DNA of 39,922 nucleotides from Glaesserella sp041817755 (GTDB lineage Bacteria; Pseudomonadota; Gammaproteobacteria; Enterobacterales; Pasteurellaceae). A program made the translations under genes and the position numbers. Within the stretch, counting starts at the first letter, position 1. Each line of letters begins with the position of its first letter. Below the pieces are notes generated by a model. That model saw only the letters and a list, made by a program, of their open reading frames with translations. It did not search any database and had not been told where the DNA came from. This document shows positions 19,369-28,239 of the stretch, in pieces. The stretch is taken from positions 1 through 39,922 of the forward strand of contig NZ_JBGYBX010000059.1 in the NCBI RefSeq assembly GCF_041817755.1. The letters run 5' to 3'.

Positions 19369-19986
19369 ATGAGCCAGTTTTTTTATATTCACCCTGAAAA
19401 TCCACAAACTCGCTTAATTAATCAAGCGGTGGAAATTATTAAAAACGGCGGTGTCATTGTCTATCCGACGGATTCCGGTTATGCTTTAGGTTGTGCATTG
19501 GGCGATAAGCACGCAATGGATCGCATTGTGGCAATTCGTCGTTTGCCTGAAAATCACAACTTCACGCTAGTATGTAGCGATTTATCAGAACTGTCGACTT
19601 ATGCGTTAGTGACGAATCAATCTTACCGATTGATTAAAAATAATGTGCCGAACCCTTATACCTTTATTCTACCGGCGACTAAAGATGTGCCTCGTCGTTT
19701 AATGACTAAACGTAAAACGATCGGCATTCGCGTACCGGATAATGCGATTGCCTTGGCGCTGATTTCCGCCTTAGGCGAACCGATTCTTTCTTGTTCATTG
19801 ATGTTGCCGAATGAAGAGATTACTCAATCCGATCCGGATGAAATCCGAGAGCATTTAGAACATCAAGTCGATTTAATCATCCACGGCGGTTACTTAGGGC
19901 AATCACCGACGACAGTGATCGATTTAACTCAAGACAGCCCTGAAATTATTCGAGTGGGATCGGGCGATCCGACACCTTTTGAGTAA
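19369..19986 (+). CDS. yciO: YciO, Sua5/YrdC-family protein
   Basis: A 205-residue member of the Sua5/YrdC/YciO fold, related to threonylcarbamoyl-AMP synthases of the tRNA t6A pathway. The N terminus MSQFFYIHPENPQTRLINQ and the blocks VYPTDSGYALGC and HGGYLGQSPTTVIDLT match E. coli YciO nearly throughout (206 aa). YciO is distinct from TsaC and its own role is not settled. It is divergent from trpE and followed by rluB, the same neighbourhood as E. coli (trp - yciO - rluB), although yciV/rnm and yciQ are absent here. Confidence 0.93.
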   Translation: MSQFFYIHPENPQTRLINQAVEIIKNGGVIVYPTDSGYALGCALGDKHAMDRIVAIRRLPENHNFTLVCSDLSELSTYALVTNQSYRLIKNNVPNPYTFILPATKDVPRRLMTKRKTIGIRVPDNAIALALISALGEPILSCSLMLPNEEITQSDPDEIREHLEHQVDLIIHGGYLGQSPTTVIDLTQDSPEIIRVGSGDPTPFE

Positions 19987-19997
19987 CAAGATAGTAG

Positions 19998-20016
19998 GGA
20001 CACACTGCGTGTGTCC
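19998..20016. repeat. Short palindrome between yciO and rluB
   Basis: GGACACAC-TGC-GTGTGTCC, 8-bp perfect arms, preceded by TAG. Same design as the palindromes upstream of murD. Confidence 0.65.
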
Positions 20017-20078
20017 GATAATAATTTGTTTTATTGAAACACCCCGACGCTTGTGAAAGCGACAAATAAGGAACTTAA

Positions 20079-21098
20079 ATGACGACATTTCGTAAACCGA
20101 CCGCCAACAAGCGGTCAGATTCTGCAAAAACTTTGCAAAAACCGACTCCGCGTAATACACGCCAAGAAACGCAAAACCGTAAACCACTTGTAAAAAAATC
20201 ACCGAAACCGACCGCTTCCATCGAAGCAGAAAACAAAACGAGCGACAAAATCGTCGGTGAAAAACTGCAAAAAATTCTTGCCCGTGCAGGACAAGGCTCT
20301 CGCCGTGAAATTGAAGAAGTGATTGCCGCAGGGCGAGTCAGTGTGGACGGTAAAATTGCGACACTAGGCGACCGTGTACAGGTTAGCTCCAGCACCAAAA
20401 TCCGTATCGACGGCAATTTAGTCAGTCTCATCCCTGCACAAAAAGAAATCTGCCGTGTATTAATGTATTACAAACCCGAAGGCGAACTCTGTACCCGTTC
20501 CGACCCCGAAGGCAGAGCGACCGTATTCGACCGCTTACCGCGTTTAACCGGCTCCCGCTGGATTGCTGTGGGGCGTTTAGATATTAACACCTCAGGCTTA
20601 TTGCTCTTCACCACTGACGGTGAACTTGCCAACCGTCTCATGCACCCAAGCCGTGAAGTCGAACGGGAATATTCGGTGCGGGTATTCGGTGAAGTTGACG
20701 ATGCCATGTTGCAACGGCTACGCAAAGGCGTGCAGTTAGAAGACGGTCCGGCAAATTTCAAGCAGATCAAAGCGGTTGGCGGAACAGGGATTAACCAATG
20801 GTTTGACGTCACTTTAACCGAAGGGCGTAACCGTGAAGTTCGTCGCTTGTGGGAATCACAAGGGATTCAAGTCAGCCGTTTGATTCGTATTCGTTACGGC
20901 AATATCAAACTTGAAAAAAGTTTACCTCGTGGCGGTTGGGAAGAGATGGGGTTGGAGCAAGTCAATTACTTACGTGAATTGGTCGGCTTAAAGCCTGAAA
21001 CGGAAACGAAAGTCGATGTCACGAAAAACCGTCGTCGTACCAGCACACGACAAATCCGTAAAGCGGTGAAACAGCATACGAAATACCGTAAAATTTAA
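20079..21098 (+). CDS. rluB: RluB, 23S rRNA pseudouridine synthase
   Basis: Converts U2605 of 23S rRNA to pseudouridine. A 339-residue protein: residues ~61-105 are an S4 RNA-binding domain (KLQKILARAGQGSRRE), and the catalytic domain has the active aspartate D168 in GRLDINTSGLLLF, plus GRNREVRRLWE. It differs from E. coli RluB in a ~57-residue basic, low-complexity N-terminal extension (Lys, Thr, Pro rich) that has an uptake sequence and its TTTGCAAAA extension inside the coding frame (20107-20139). AAGGAACTTAA before the ATG at 20079 supports the long start; an internal start near residue 57 would give the E. coli length but has no clear ATG with a site. Confidence 0.94.
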   Translation: MTTFRKPTANKRSDSAKTLQKPTPRNTRQETQNRKPLVKKSPKPTASIEAENKTSDKIVGEKLQKILARAGQGSRREIEEVIAAGRVSVDGKIATLGDRVQVSSSTKIRIDGNLVSLIPAQKEICRVLMYYKPEGELCTRSDPEGRATVFDRLPRLTGSRWIAVGRLDINTSGLLLFTTDGELANRLMHPSREVEREYSVRVFGEVDDAMLQRLRKGVQLEDGPANFKQIKAVGGTGINQWFDVTLTEGRNREVRRLWESQGIQVSRLIRIRYGNIKLEKSLPRGGWEEMGLEQVNYLRELVGLKPETETKVDVTKNRRRTSTRQIRKAVKQHTKYRKI

Positions 21099-21112
21099 TG
21101 TTTTATTACACA

Positions 21113-21190
21113 AGATGGCGCTCGTTTGTAACGAGTGCCTAAATAAAAGTACAAGAAGTATACGGCACACGTTAAAAACGTGCGCCATCT
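21113..21190. repeat. Two-hairpin palindromic element between rluB and bioB
   Basis: Outer arms AGATGGCGC (21113-21121) and GCGCCATCT (21182-21190) are perfect complements. Inside are two similar hairpins: 21118-21139 (GGCGCTCGTT / AACGAGTGCC) and 21165-21186 (GGCACACGTT / AACGTGCGCC), each with one imperfect pair. The layout resembles paired REP (BIME-like) units. Confidence 0.75.
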
Positions 21191-21221
21191 AGCGCTTGTT
21201 ACATTATTTTAAGGAATCCCA

Positions 21222-22235
21222 ATGACCACCTTCAATCTTCGCCTTAAAGCCAAAAGCGAACTCACCCCGCATCCAACGGCGCAATACTGGCGTAAATGCC
21301 AAGTGGAAGAACTGTTTGCCATGCCGTTTATGGAACTGGTATTTAAAGCCGCACAGGTTCACCGTGAAAACTTTAACCCGCAAGAAATCCAACTTTCCAC
21401 CTTGCTCTCGATTAAAACCGGTGGCTGTCCTGAAGATTGCGAATATTGCCCGCAATCTGCCCGCTACGATACTGGGCTTGAGCGTCAAACCATGCTAGAC
21501 GTAGAAGAAATTCTCGAAAAAGCACGCATTGCCAAAGCTCGTGGGGCAAGCCGTTTCTGTATGGGAGCTGCGTGGCGTGGACCGAAGCCGAAAGACATTG
21601 AAGTGGTCACAAAAATTATTTCAGCAGTCAAAGATCTCGGTTTAGAAACCTGCGGCACCTTCGGTATGCTGGAAGACGGTATGGCGGAAGAGTTGAAAGA
21701 GGCCGGTTTGGATTATTACAACCACAATCTTGATACCGATCCCGACAGCTATCACAAAATTATCCATACGCGCACTCACGACGACCGTATGGACACGCTC
21801 GGCAAAGTGCGTCATGCGGGCTTAAAAGTGTGCTGTGGCGGTATTGTGGGAATGAATGAAACCCGTCCGGAACGGGCTGGTTTAATTGCAAGTTTAGCTA
21901 ACCTTGATCCACAACCGGAAAGCGTGCCGATTAACCAATTAGTCAAAGTAGAAGGCACACCATTAGCCGAAGCGGAAGATTTGGATTGGACGGAGTTTGT
22001 CAGAACCATTGCGGTTGCGCGGATTACCATGCCGAAAAGCTACGTTCGTTTATCCGCAGGGCGTGGCAATATGCCGGAAGCCATGCAAGCCTTATGTTTT
22101 ATGGCGGGAGCAAATTCGATTTTCTATGGGGATAAATTGCTGACGACAGAAAACCCTGAAGAAGATCATGACCAAGTATTGATGGCGAAATTGGATCTTT
22201 ATCCGTTAAAACACCTTTGCGAAGAGGCGGCTTAA
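21222..22235 (+). CDS. bioB: Biotin synthase
   Basis: Radical SAM enzyme that inserts sulfur into dethiobiotin, last step of biotin synthesis. The 337-residue protein has the 4Fe-4S cysteines C69, C73, C76 (GGCPEDCEYCPQSARY), the YNHNLDT motif and VRLSAGR, with the conserved Cys and Arg ligands of the second cluster (GLETCGTFG, GLKVCCGGIVG). AAGGAATCCCA precedes the ATG. It stands alone; other bio genes are not present in the window. It ends at an uptake-sequence terminator. Confidence 0.97.
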   Translation: MTTFNLRLKAKSELTPHPTAQYWRKCQVEELFAMPFMELVFKAAQVHRENFNPQEIQLSTLLSIKTGGCPEDCEYCPQSARYDTGLERQTMLDVEEILEKARIAKARGASRFCMGAAWRGPKPKDIEVVTKIISAVKDLGLETCGTFGMLEDGMAEELKEAGLDYYNHNLDTDPDSYHKIIHTRTHDDRMDTLGKVRHAGLKVCCGGIVGMNETRPERAGLIASLANLDPQPESVPINQLVKVEGTPLAEAEDLDWTEFVRTIAVARITMPKSYVRLSAGRGNMPEAMQALCFMAGANSIFYGDKLLTTENPEEDHDQVLMAKLDLYPLKHLCEEAA

Positions 22236-22261
22236 CTTTCCCTATTATACCCGCTACGCAT

Positions 22262-22319
22262 ACAAGCGGTCGGTTCCGTTGAATAATTTGCAAAAAATGC
22301 ATCCGAACCGACCGCTTGT
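22262..22319. terminator. Inverted uptake-sequence terminator between bioB and sppA
   Basis: ACAAGCGGTCGGTTC (22262-22276) is perfectly complementary to 22305-22319; the loop carries the TTTGCAAAAAATG-type extension. It can serve both convergent genes. Confidence 0.75.
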
Positions 22320-22335
22320 ATTTTCGATACGAGAC

Positions 22336-24201
22336 CTACTTCACCTGACCGCAGGTCAAACAATATAAATAGATCCGTTTCGGGTCGGTAAATGTGGACA
22401 ATTGACCGAGGTGTTTTTCCAACTTATGTGAAACCGGGAGATCCAAGAATGCCGATAAATTCAACTTTAATTTCATTTTAAAGTCACGCATGATTTGGCT
22501 TAAAAAATCACGTTCCTCGTCAATAAGCCATTGGGTTGCAAACTGTTCGATTTCCGCCTGACCTTTCGCTTTACGCTGCTGATTGACTAAATCAACGACA
22601 GCCGTATAAGCGTCCCCAAAATCACCCAATTGATCGACCAACCCCTTTTCAAAGGCACTTTCACCAAGCCACACTTGACCTTGCGCAATGCGATCGACTT
22701 GCTGTTTCGTCATTTTTCTCCCTTGGCTGACCAATTCCAAGAAGCGATCATAGCCGTGTTCAATGCTGACTTGCATCAGCTCCGCCTGCTCTTTGGGCAA
22801 GGTTTCAAATCCTGATGTATTCGCTAACGGAGAAGTATTCACGCTCTCTTCGTTAATCCCAAGATTTTTTGCCGTTTTTTCAAAGGTCAGCGCCAAGCCG
22901 AAAATACCGATGGAACCGGTTAACGTATTCGGGCTGGCAATAATTTTATCGCTGGTAGACGCAATCCAATATCCGCCCGATGCCGCCATGCCGCCCATGG
23001 ACGTCACCACCGGCTTACCGGATTGTTGAATCGCCTCGGCTTCTTGTCGAATTAATTCCGATGCCATCGCACTACCGCCCGGACTGTTAATCCGCAAAAT
23101 AACGCCTTTGACCTTATCATCTTCACGGGCTTGACGTAGCAACGGCACAATCGTATCGCTGCCCGCCATATTTTCGTCACTCTCGCCCCACACAATTTCA
23201 CCTTCGACGTTGATCACCGCAATTTTATGTTCGGCATTCACATTAAAACGATCACTCAAATTCAGCGTATAGTCAAAAAAATCAATGTGATTATATGAGC
23301 CTTCACTGTTTTTACCGAATTGATCTATTAATAATTGGTGAGTTTGTCGGGTTGTCACAAGTTCGGTCACTAATTTTTGGTTTAACGCATATTGCGCGTC
23401 ATCGCCTTTGGCTTCTTTATATTGCTGAAGGTACTGTGTAAATTCCGGCACGACATTTTCTGCTTTGATCTGACGGTTTTGTGCAATATCAGTACTGAAA
23501 TTTTTCCATAATTTCCCCATCCATAGTTGCGTATTTTCACGGGCTTCCGCTGACATATCATCGCGGATGAACGGCTCAACCGCCGATTTATAGGTTCCTA
23601 CGCGGAAAATATGCGGTACGGCTTCGATTTTCTCAAATAACGATTTGAAATACAGTGCGGAATAACTTAACCCCTGTAAACCGACAAAACCGGCTTGATT
23701 TAAATAAATTTTATCGGCAAAACTAGCCAGATAATATTGCGCTTGGCTGTAATGTTCGCCGATAGCAATAACCGGTTTACCGGATTGTTTGAAACGCGTA
23801 ATTTCTTTACCGATAAAATTCAGAGACGGAATGTCACCGCCTTCGAAAAAGCTTAAGTCCAAAACAAGCCCGGTAATTTGATCGTCAAATTGTGCCGCAT
23901 TAATGGCTCTGACGACATCAAAGGTGGAGATTTTTAGCGGTTCTTCCGTTGCACCTAATTCGGATTGTAGAAAACGCTGAAAATCGCCGAATTCATCATG
24001 ATTATCCGCCAAATATCCGTCTAAGTTCAGCATTAATGCCCCTTTATCAAACGGAACCGGTTGCTTTTGACCGGATGACTCCATACTCAATAAGGCAGTA
24101 AATGCAAAAAAGGTGAGGGCAAATAAAATAAAAAACAGGTTCATCACGCATTCTCGAATACAGCGAAAAATCCGATAAAGCGCATTAAAAAAACGTAACA
24201 T
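22336..24201 (-). CDS. sppA: Signal peptide peptidase SppA (protease IV)
   Basis: Inner-membrane serine protease that digests signal peptides after their release. The 621-residue protein (E. coli 618) has an N-terminal membrane anchor (~20-40) and two tandem S49 domains. The catalytic lysine is K205 (VGTYKSAVEPF) in the first domain and the nucleophile is the Ser of GGMAASGGYW near residue 405 in the second. The frame opens at 24267, but the start at 24201 has AAGGAACAATAATG and matches the family. It is divergent from ydjA, the same pairing as E. coli. The C terminus CLTCGQVK resembles the E. coli ending CLTCANMR. Confidence 0.95.
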   Translation of the reverse strand: MLRFFNALYRIFRCIRECVMNLFFILFALTFFAFTALLSMESSGQKQPVPFDKGALMLNLDGYLADNHDEFGDFQRFLQSELGATEEPLKISTFDVVRAINAAQFDDQITGLVLDLSFFEGGDIPSLNFIGKEITRFKQSGKPVIAIGEHYSQAQYYLASFADKIYLNQAGFVGLQGLSYSALYFKSLFEKIEAVPHIFRVGTYKSAVEPFIRDDMSAEARENTQLWMGKLWKNFSTDIAQNRQIKAENVVPEFTQYLQQYKEAKGDDAQYALNQKLVTELVTTRQTHQLLIDQFGKNSEGSYNHIDFFDYTLNLSDRFNVNAEHKIAVINVEGEIVWGESDENMAGSDTIVPLLRQAREDDKVKGVILRINSPGGSAMASELIRQEAEAIQQSGKPVVTSMGGMAASGGYWIASTSDKIIASPNTLTGSIGIFGLALTFEKTAKNLGINEESVNTSPLANTSGFETLPKEQAELMQVSIEHGYDRFLELVSQGRKMTKQQVDRIAQGQVWLGESAFEKGLVDQLGDFGDAYTAVVDLVNQQRKAKGQAEIEQFATQWLIDEERDFLSQIMRDFKMKLKLNLSAFLDLPVSHKLEKHLGQLSTFTDPKRIYLYCLTCGQVK

Positions 24202-24312
24202 TATTGTTCCTTTTATAATTTGAAAATCAGCGCGTAAGCTACCACAAAATAAAGCGAAATTTAACAAAATATGCTATTCTTTCCACCGTTTTTTTATGAT
24301 GAGGAAGCTGAA

Positions 24313-24876
24313 ATGGATGCGTTAACGTTATTACAACACCGTCGTTCTTCAAAAAAATTCGGCAATATTGCCCCAAATCCGCAGCAACTTGAGATCATGT
24401 TTAAAGCTGCATTAAGAGCGCCCGATCACGGACATCTCAAACCTTACCATTTTGTGGTGATTGAAAAAAACGGTTTGGAAACACTCCATCAGCATTTGAT
24501 TGCCGCCGCCGAAGAATTCAATATGGGTGAAGAAGCCTTAAAAAAAGCCGAAGGCATAAAACAAAAAGCACCGATGATTATCGGTGTCGTGGCAAAAATT
24601 GCAAAAGATATCGCCAAAGTACCCGCTTGGGAGCAGATGCTTACCGCAGGTTGCGCCACCTACGCCATGCAATTGGCGGCAAATGCGATGGGCTTTGATA
24701 CCTGTTGGGTCAGTAATAAGTGGGTGGACGGCTCGGCACTACGTCAGGCTTTTGGCTGTGAAGCCTCAGATAAAATTATTGCCTTAGTCATGGTTGGCAA
24801 TCCGCTTGATAGTGAAAGCGTAACGACAGCCAGTCAAACGGAAAATATCGACGGTTTCGTCAGTTTTATGAAATAG
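24313..24876 (+). CDS. ydjA: YdjA-type nitroreductase
   Basis: A 187-residue FMN-dependent nitroreductase-fold protein close to E. coli YdjA (183 aa), a minimal family member with unknown natural substrate. Conserved pieces are MDALTLLQHRRSSKKF, ALRAPDHGHLKPYHF (flavin-binding RAPD segment), KVPAWEQMLTAGCA and the C-terminal GNP. The open frame reaches to 24271, but MDAL at 24313 has GAGGAAGC and the family start. First gene of a tight unit ydjA-epmC-kdsB with 8-nt gaps. Confidence 0.92.
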   Translation: MDALTLLQHRRSSKKFGNIAPNPQQLEIMFKAALRAPDHGHLKPYHFVVIEKNGLETLHQHLIAAAEEFNMGEEALKKAEGIKQKAPMIIGVVAKIAKDIAKVPAWEQMLTAGCATYAMQLAANAMGFDTCWVSNKWVDGSALRQAFGCEASDKIIALVMVGNPLDSESVTTASQTENIDGFVSFMK

Positions 24877-24884
24877 GATGTCGA

Positions 24885-25451
24885 ATGAATCAAGATCATC
24901 ACCGCTATGAAGATTTAATAGAGATTTTTAACCGCTGTTTTGCCGATAGCTACAACACCCGTTTAGCTCCCGGCGGCGACTATCCTATCTATTTACCTGC
25001 CGGGTTTGCCGAAGGGAAAATACCCTGCGATCGTCCTTATCATGTCATCTTATTCGCCCACGGCTTTTACAGTAGCGCATTGCATGAAATTGCACACTGG
25101 CTGGTGGCGGGTAAGGCGCGCCGAGAATTGGAAGATTTCGGTTATTGGTATGAACCCGACGGTCGCTCGGAAGAACGCCAACGAGAATTTGAACAAGTTG
25201 AAGTCAAACCTCAGGCAATCGAATGGATTTTAGCGACCGCCGCCAATTTTCGTTATTTCGCCAGCGCCGATAATCTCACCGGTAATACCGGTGACAATTC
25301 CGCCTTCAAGCAAACCGTTTATCAACAGGTCAAAACCTATGCCGAAAAAGGATTACCTAAACGTGCCGAGCAATTGCGCCAAGCGCTGAGTGAATTTTAC
25401 GGCACACCGAATAAGATTGAATTGGAGAAATTCGATCTCACCAAAATTTAG
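24885..25451 (+). CDS. epmC: EpmC, elongation factor P hydroxylase
   Basis: Hydroxylates the modified lysine of translation factor EF-P. The 188-residue protein aligns along its length with E. coli EpmC/YfcM (182 aa): YEDLIEIFNRCFADSYNTRL, YLPAG, FAHGFYSSALHEIAHW, GKARRELEDFGYWYEPDGR and VEVKPQAIEW. The metal-binding motif HEIAH is at H67-E68-H71. Partner enzymes EpmA and EpmB, and efp, are not in the window. AGGATG precedes the ATG. It sits between ydjA and kdsB. Confidence 0.94.
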   Translation: MNQDHHRYEDLIEIFNRCFADSYNTRLAPGGDYPIYLPAGFAEGKIPCDRPYHVILFAHGFYSSALHEIAHWLVAGKARRELEDFGYWYEPDGRSEERQREFEQVEVKPQAIEWILATAANFRYFASADNLTGNTGDNSAFKQTVYQQVKTYAEKGLPKRAEQLRQALSEFYGTPNKIELEKFDLTKI

Positions 25452-25459
25452 GAGTTTAT

Positions 25460-26221
25460 ATGCATTTTACCGTCATTATTCCGGCCCGTTATGCGTCCAC
25501 CCGTCTCCCCCGCAAACCGTTATTGGATATTGCGGGCAAACCGATGATTCAACATGTATGGGAAAAAGCCCGTCAAGCCGGAGCCAGTCGTGTGATTGTC
25601 GCAACCGATCATGCAGAAATTGCACAAGTGGTCACTGCGTTCGGCGGTGAAATCTGTTTGACCTCGGATAAACATAATTCGGGGACGGAGCGCCTCGCGG
25701 AAGTCATTGAGAAAACGGGTATCGACGATAAGGAAATTATCGTCAATATTCAAGGGGACGAACCGTTAATTCCGCCGATTATCGTCGCACAGGTGGCGGA
25801 AAATCTGGATCGCCATCAAGTCAATATGGCGACTCTCGGTGTAAAACTGGAGACTCGGGAAGAACTGTTTAACCCGAATGTCGTCAAAGCGATTGCCGAT
25901 AAAAACGGTATGGCGCTCTATTTCTCACGAGCCACCATTCCGTTCGGACGAGACCGTTTTCCACAATGCGATGATGCATTTATCCGACAGCACAACTATC
26001 TTCGCCACATCGGTATTTATGCTTATCGCGCAGGATTTATCAAACAATATGTAGCGTGGGAACCTACTCAATTGGAACAATTGGAGTCCTTAGAACAGCT
26101 TCGGGCGTTATGGCACGGTGAGAAAATCCATATCGAATTAGCCAAAGCCGCACCGCAAGTCGGGGTCGATACGGCGGAAGATTTGGAACGCGTTCGACAA
26201 ATTCTGCAAAATCATCGATAA
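25460..26221 (+). CDS. kdsB: CMP-KDO synthetase (3-deoxy-manno-octulosonate cytidylyltransferase)
   Basis: Activates KDO with CTP for the inner core of lipopolysaccharide. A 253-residue nucleotidyltransferase with N-terminal IIPARYASTRLPRKPL (CTP and phosphate binding), VNIQGDEPLI (metal-binding Asp) and the ALYFSRATIPFGRD segment. Length fits the family (E. coli 248). GGAGTTTAT precedes the ATG. Last gene of the ydjA-epmC-kdsB unit; its stop overlaps the first base of an uptake sequence and a strong terminator follows. Confidence 0.96.
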   Translation: MHFTVIIPARYASTRLPRKPLLDIAGKPMIQHVWEKARQAGASRVIVATDHAEIAQVVTAFGGEICLTSDKHNSGTERLAEVIEKTGIDDKEIIVNIQGDEPLIPPIIVAQVAENLDRHQVNMATLGVKLETREELFNPNVVKAIADKNGMALYFSRATIPFGRDRFPQCDDAFIRQHNYLRHIGIYAYRAGFIKQYVAWEPTQLEQLESLEQLRALWHGEKIHIELAKAAPQVGVDTAEDLERVRQILQNHR

Positions 26222-26229
26222 CAAGCGGT
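26221..26229 (+). repeat. DNA uptake sequence overlapping the kdsB stop
   Basis: ACAAGCGGT core followed by the T-rich and TTTTTTGCAAATTT extension to ~26256. The first A is also the last base of the kdsB TAA. Confidence 0.8.
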
Positions 26230-26267
26230 CTGATTTAGCACATTTTTTGCAAATTTCATATAAACGA

Positions 26268-26293
26268 AAACGCCTCAATGACATGAGGCGTTT
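26268..26293. terminator. Bidirectional terminator between kdsB and rho
   Basis: AAACGCCTCA (26268-26277) and TGAGGCGTTT (26284-26293) form a perfect 10-bp stem with a 6-nt loop. A/T ends serve both convergent genes. Confidence 0.85.
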
Positions 26294-26303
26294 GTATTAT
26301 CGG

Positions 26304-27566
26304 TTATGAACGTTTCATAATCTCAAAAAATTCATCATTGGTTTTGGCAACCATGAGTTTATCAATTAAGAATTCCATCGCTTCCACCTCACCCATCGGA
26401 TTAAGAATCTTACGCAGAATCCACATTTTTTGCAGCTCGTCAGGTGTGGTAAGCAAGTCTTCTTTACGGGTACCGGAACGATTAAAGTCAATTGCCGGGA
26501 ACACACGGCGTTCCGCAATCTTACGGGAAAGATGTAATTCCATGTTACCCGTTCCTTTGAATTCTTCAAAGATCACTTCGTCCATTTTCGAGCCGGTATC
26601 GACAAGCGCCGTAGCGATAATGGTTAAACTGCCGCCCTCTTCGACATTACGTGCGGCACCGAAGAAACGTTTCGGTCGGTGCAACGCGTTGGCATCCACA
26701 CCACCCGATAAAATTTTACCTGACGCCGGTGTCACGGTATTGTAAGCTCGCGCCAAACGGGTGATAGAATCTAATAAAATCACCACGTCTTTTTTATGTT
26801 CCACCAAACGCTTCGCTTTTTCAATCACCATTTCGGCGACTTGAACGTGACGGGCGGCAGGTTCGTCAAACGTCGACGCAATCACTTCACCTTTGACAGA
26901 ACGTTGCATCTCCGTGACTTCTTCAGGACGTTCATCGATTAATAACACGATTAACACACATTCCGGGTAATTATAAGTAATACTTTGGGCAATATTTTGT
27001 AATAACACCGTCTTACCGGCTTTAGGTGGGGCAACGATTAATCCGCGCTGACCTTTACCGATAGGCGAAGCCAAATCTAAAATACGGGCGGTTAAATCTT
27101 CTTTGGAACCGTTACCCCGCTCCATTCTGAGGCGGGAATTGGCATGAAGCGGCGTTAAGTTTTCGAAAAGGATTTTACTGCGGGAAACTTCCGGTTTATC
27201 GTCATTGACTTTATCGACTTTCAATAAGGCAAAATAGCGTTCGCCTTCTTTCGGCGGGCGGATTTTTCCTTCAATCGAATCACCCGTTTGTAAATTAAAA
27301 CGACGAATTTGGCTCGGTGACACATAAATATCGTCGGGACCGGCAAGATAAGAACTGTCGCCTGAACGCAAGAATCCAAATCCGTCCGGTAAAATTTCCA
27401 ACACGCCGCTGCCGAAAATATCTTCGCCGCTCTTCGCGTGCTGTTTTAAAATAGCAAAAATGATGTCCTGTTTACGTAAGCGGGCTAAGTTTTCTAGCCC
27501 CATTTGTTCTTCACCGATTTGAACTAGCTCCGAGACCGGTGTATTTTTTAACTCTGTTAAATGCAT
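26304..27566 (-). CDS. rho: Transcription termination factor Rho
   Basis: Hexameric RNA-dependent ATPase that ends transcription at unstructured C-rich RNA. A 420-residue protein (E. coli 419): N-terminal helical and cold-shock-like RNA-binding domain with GFGFLRS near residue 62, then the RecA-type domain with Walker A APPKAGKT (~180), Walker B VILLDSITRLARAYN and the secondary RNA-binding Q-loop region. It is monocistronic. The ~190-bp leader shared with divergent hslR contains an uptake sequence; Rho genes are often autoregulated in the leader but no specific element is recognisable. The start has only a weak upstream site (AGAAATAATATA side not purine-rich). Confidence 0.98.
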   Translation of the reverse strand: MHLTELKNTPVSELVQIGEEQMGLENLARLRKQDIIFAILKQHAKSGEDIFGSGVLEILPDGFGFLRSGDSSYLAGPDDIYVSPSQIRRFNLQTGDSIEGKIRPPKEGERYFALLKVDKVNDDKPEVSRSKILFENLTPLHANSRLRMERGNGSKEDLTARILDLASPIGKGQRGLIVAPPKAGKTVLLQNIAQSITYNYPECVLIVLLIDERPEEVTEMQRSVKGEVIASTFDEPAARHVQVAEMVIEKAKRLVEHKKDVVILLDSITRLARAYNTVTPASGKILSGGVDANALHRPKRFFGAARNVEEGGSLTIIATALVDTGSKMDEVIFEEFKGTGNMELHLSRKIAERRVFPAIDFNRSGTRKEDLLTTPDELQKMWILRKILNPMGEVEAMEFLIDKLMVAKTNDEFFEIMKRS

Positions 27567-27701
27567 AGAAATAATATAGAAATGTTGTTGGTTACAATAA
27601 AGATTGGATTAAAATCAGATTAATTCAGAATAGTGATTATGAATTGAGTTGGTGAAGAATACAGCGAAATTCGAAAATTTGCAAATTTTTTCTACTTTCT
27701 G

Positions 27702-27710
27702 ACCGCTTGT
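27702..27710 (-). repeat. DNA uptake sequence in the rho-hslR spacer
   Basis: Minus-strand ACAAGCGGTCAGAAAGT followed by AT-rich TTTGCAAATTTTCG, a full extended uptake sequence in the 187-bp divergent spacer. Confidence 0.8.
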
Positions 27711-27753
27711 ATAACGGAAAAAGAGTAGAATATTGTAAGAAAAAGGGGGAAAC

Positions 27754-28164
27754 ATGGCAGAAAAAGCAACTGGCAGCACCGAAATCCGTTTAGACAAATG
27801 GCTGTGGGCGGCTCGCTTTTATAAAACCCGCTCCATTGCCAAGGCGATGATTGAGGGCGGAAAGGTGCATTATAACGGACAACGGGCAAAAACCAGTAAA
27901 ACCGTAGAAATCGGTGCAACGATTAAATTACGCCAAGGCAATGAGGAAAAAGAAGTGGTCGTATTAGCGTTAAGCGATCAACGCCGTGGCGCACCTGAAG
28001 CCCAACTGCTCTACCGGGAAACGGAAAAAAGCATCCAAGAGCGTGAAAAACTCGCCTTTGCCCGCAAAGCCAATGCATTATCGATGCCCCATCCTGACCG
28101 TCGACCAAATAAAAAAGAGCGACGTGATCTGATTAAATTTAAATATCAAGACAACGATTTGTAA
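27754..28164 (+). CDS. hslR: Hsp15, ribosome-associated heat-shock protein
   Basis: S4-domain RNA-binding protein that binds free 50S subunits carrying a stalled peptidyl-tRNA and helps recycle them. The 136-residue protein has the S4 domain at ~11-70 (RLDKWLWAARFYKTRS, GGKVHYNGQRAKTSK) and a basic C-terminal tail MPHPDRRPNKKERRDL, matching E. coli Hsp15 (133 aa). AAAGGGGGAAAC before the ATG is a strong site. It is followed by hslO as in E. coli, 75 nt apart with a small hairpin between. Confidence 0.96.
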   Translation: MAEKATGSTEIRLDKWLWAARFYKTRSIAKAMIEGGKVHYNGQRAKTSKTVEIGATIKLRQGNEEKEVVVLALSDQRRGAPEAQLLYRETEKSIQEREKLAFARKANALSMPHPDRRPNKKERRDLIKFKYQDNDL

Positions 28165-28197
28165 TTTAGCAAATTGCCCTCATATTAAGTACAACTT

Positions 28198-28217
28198 GCG
28201 GTGGATTTCCCCACCGC
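28198..28217. repeat. Hairpin between hslR and hslO
   Basis: GCGGTGG-ATTTCC-CCACCGC, a 7-bp perfect stem followed by TTGCATTTTATA. It looks like a decayed inverted uptake pair (CTTGCGGTGG / CCACCGCTTG) and could weaken read-through into hslO. Confidence 0.5.
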
Positions 28218-28239
28218 TTGCATTTTATAAGGATACATC

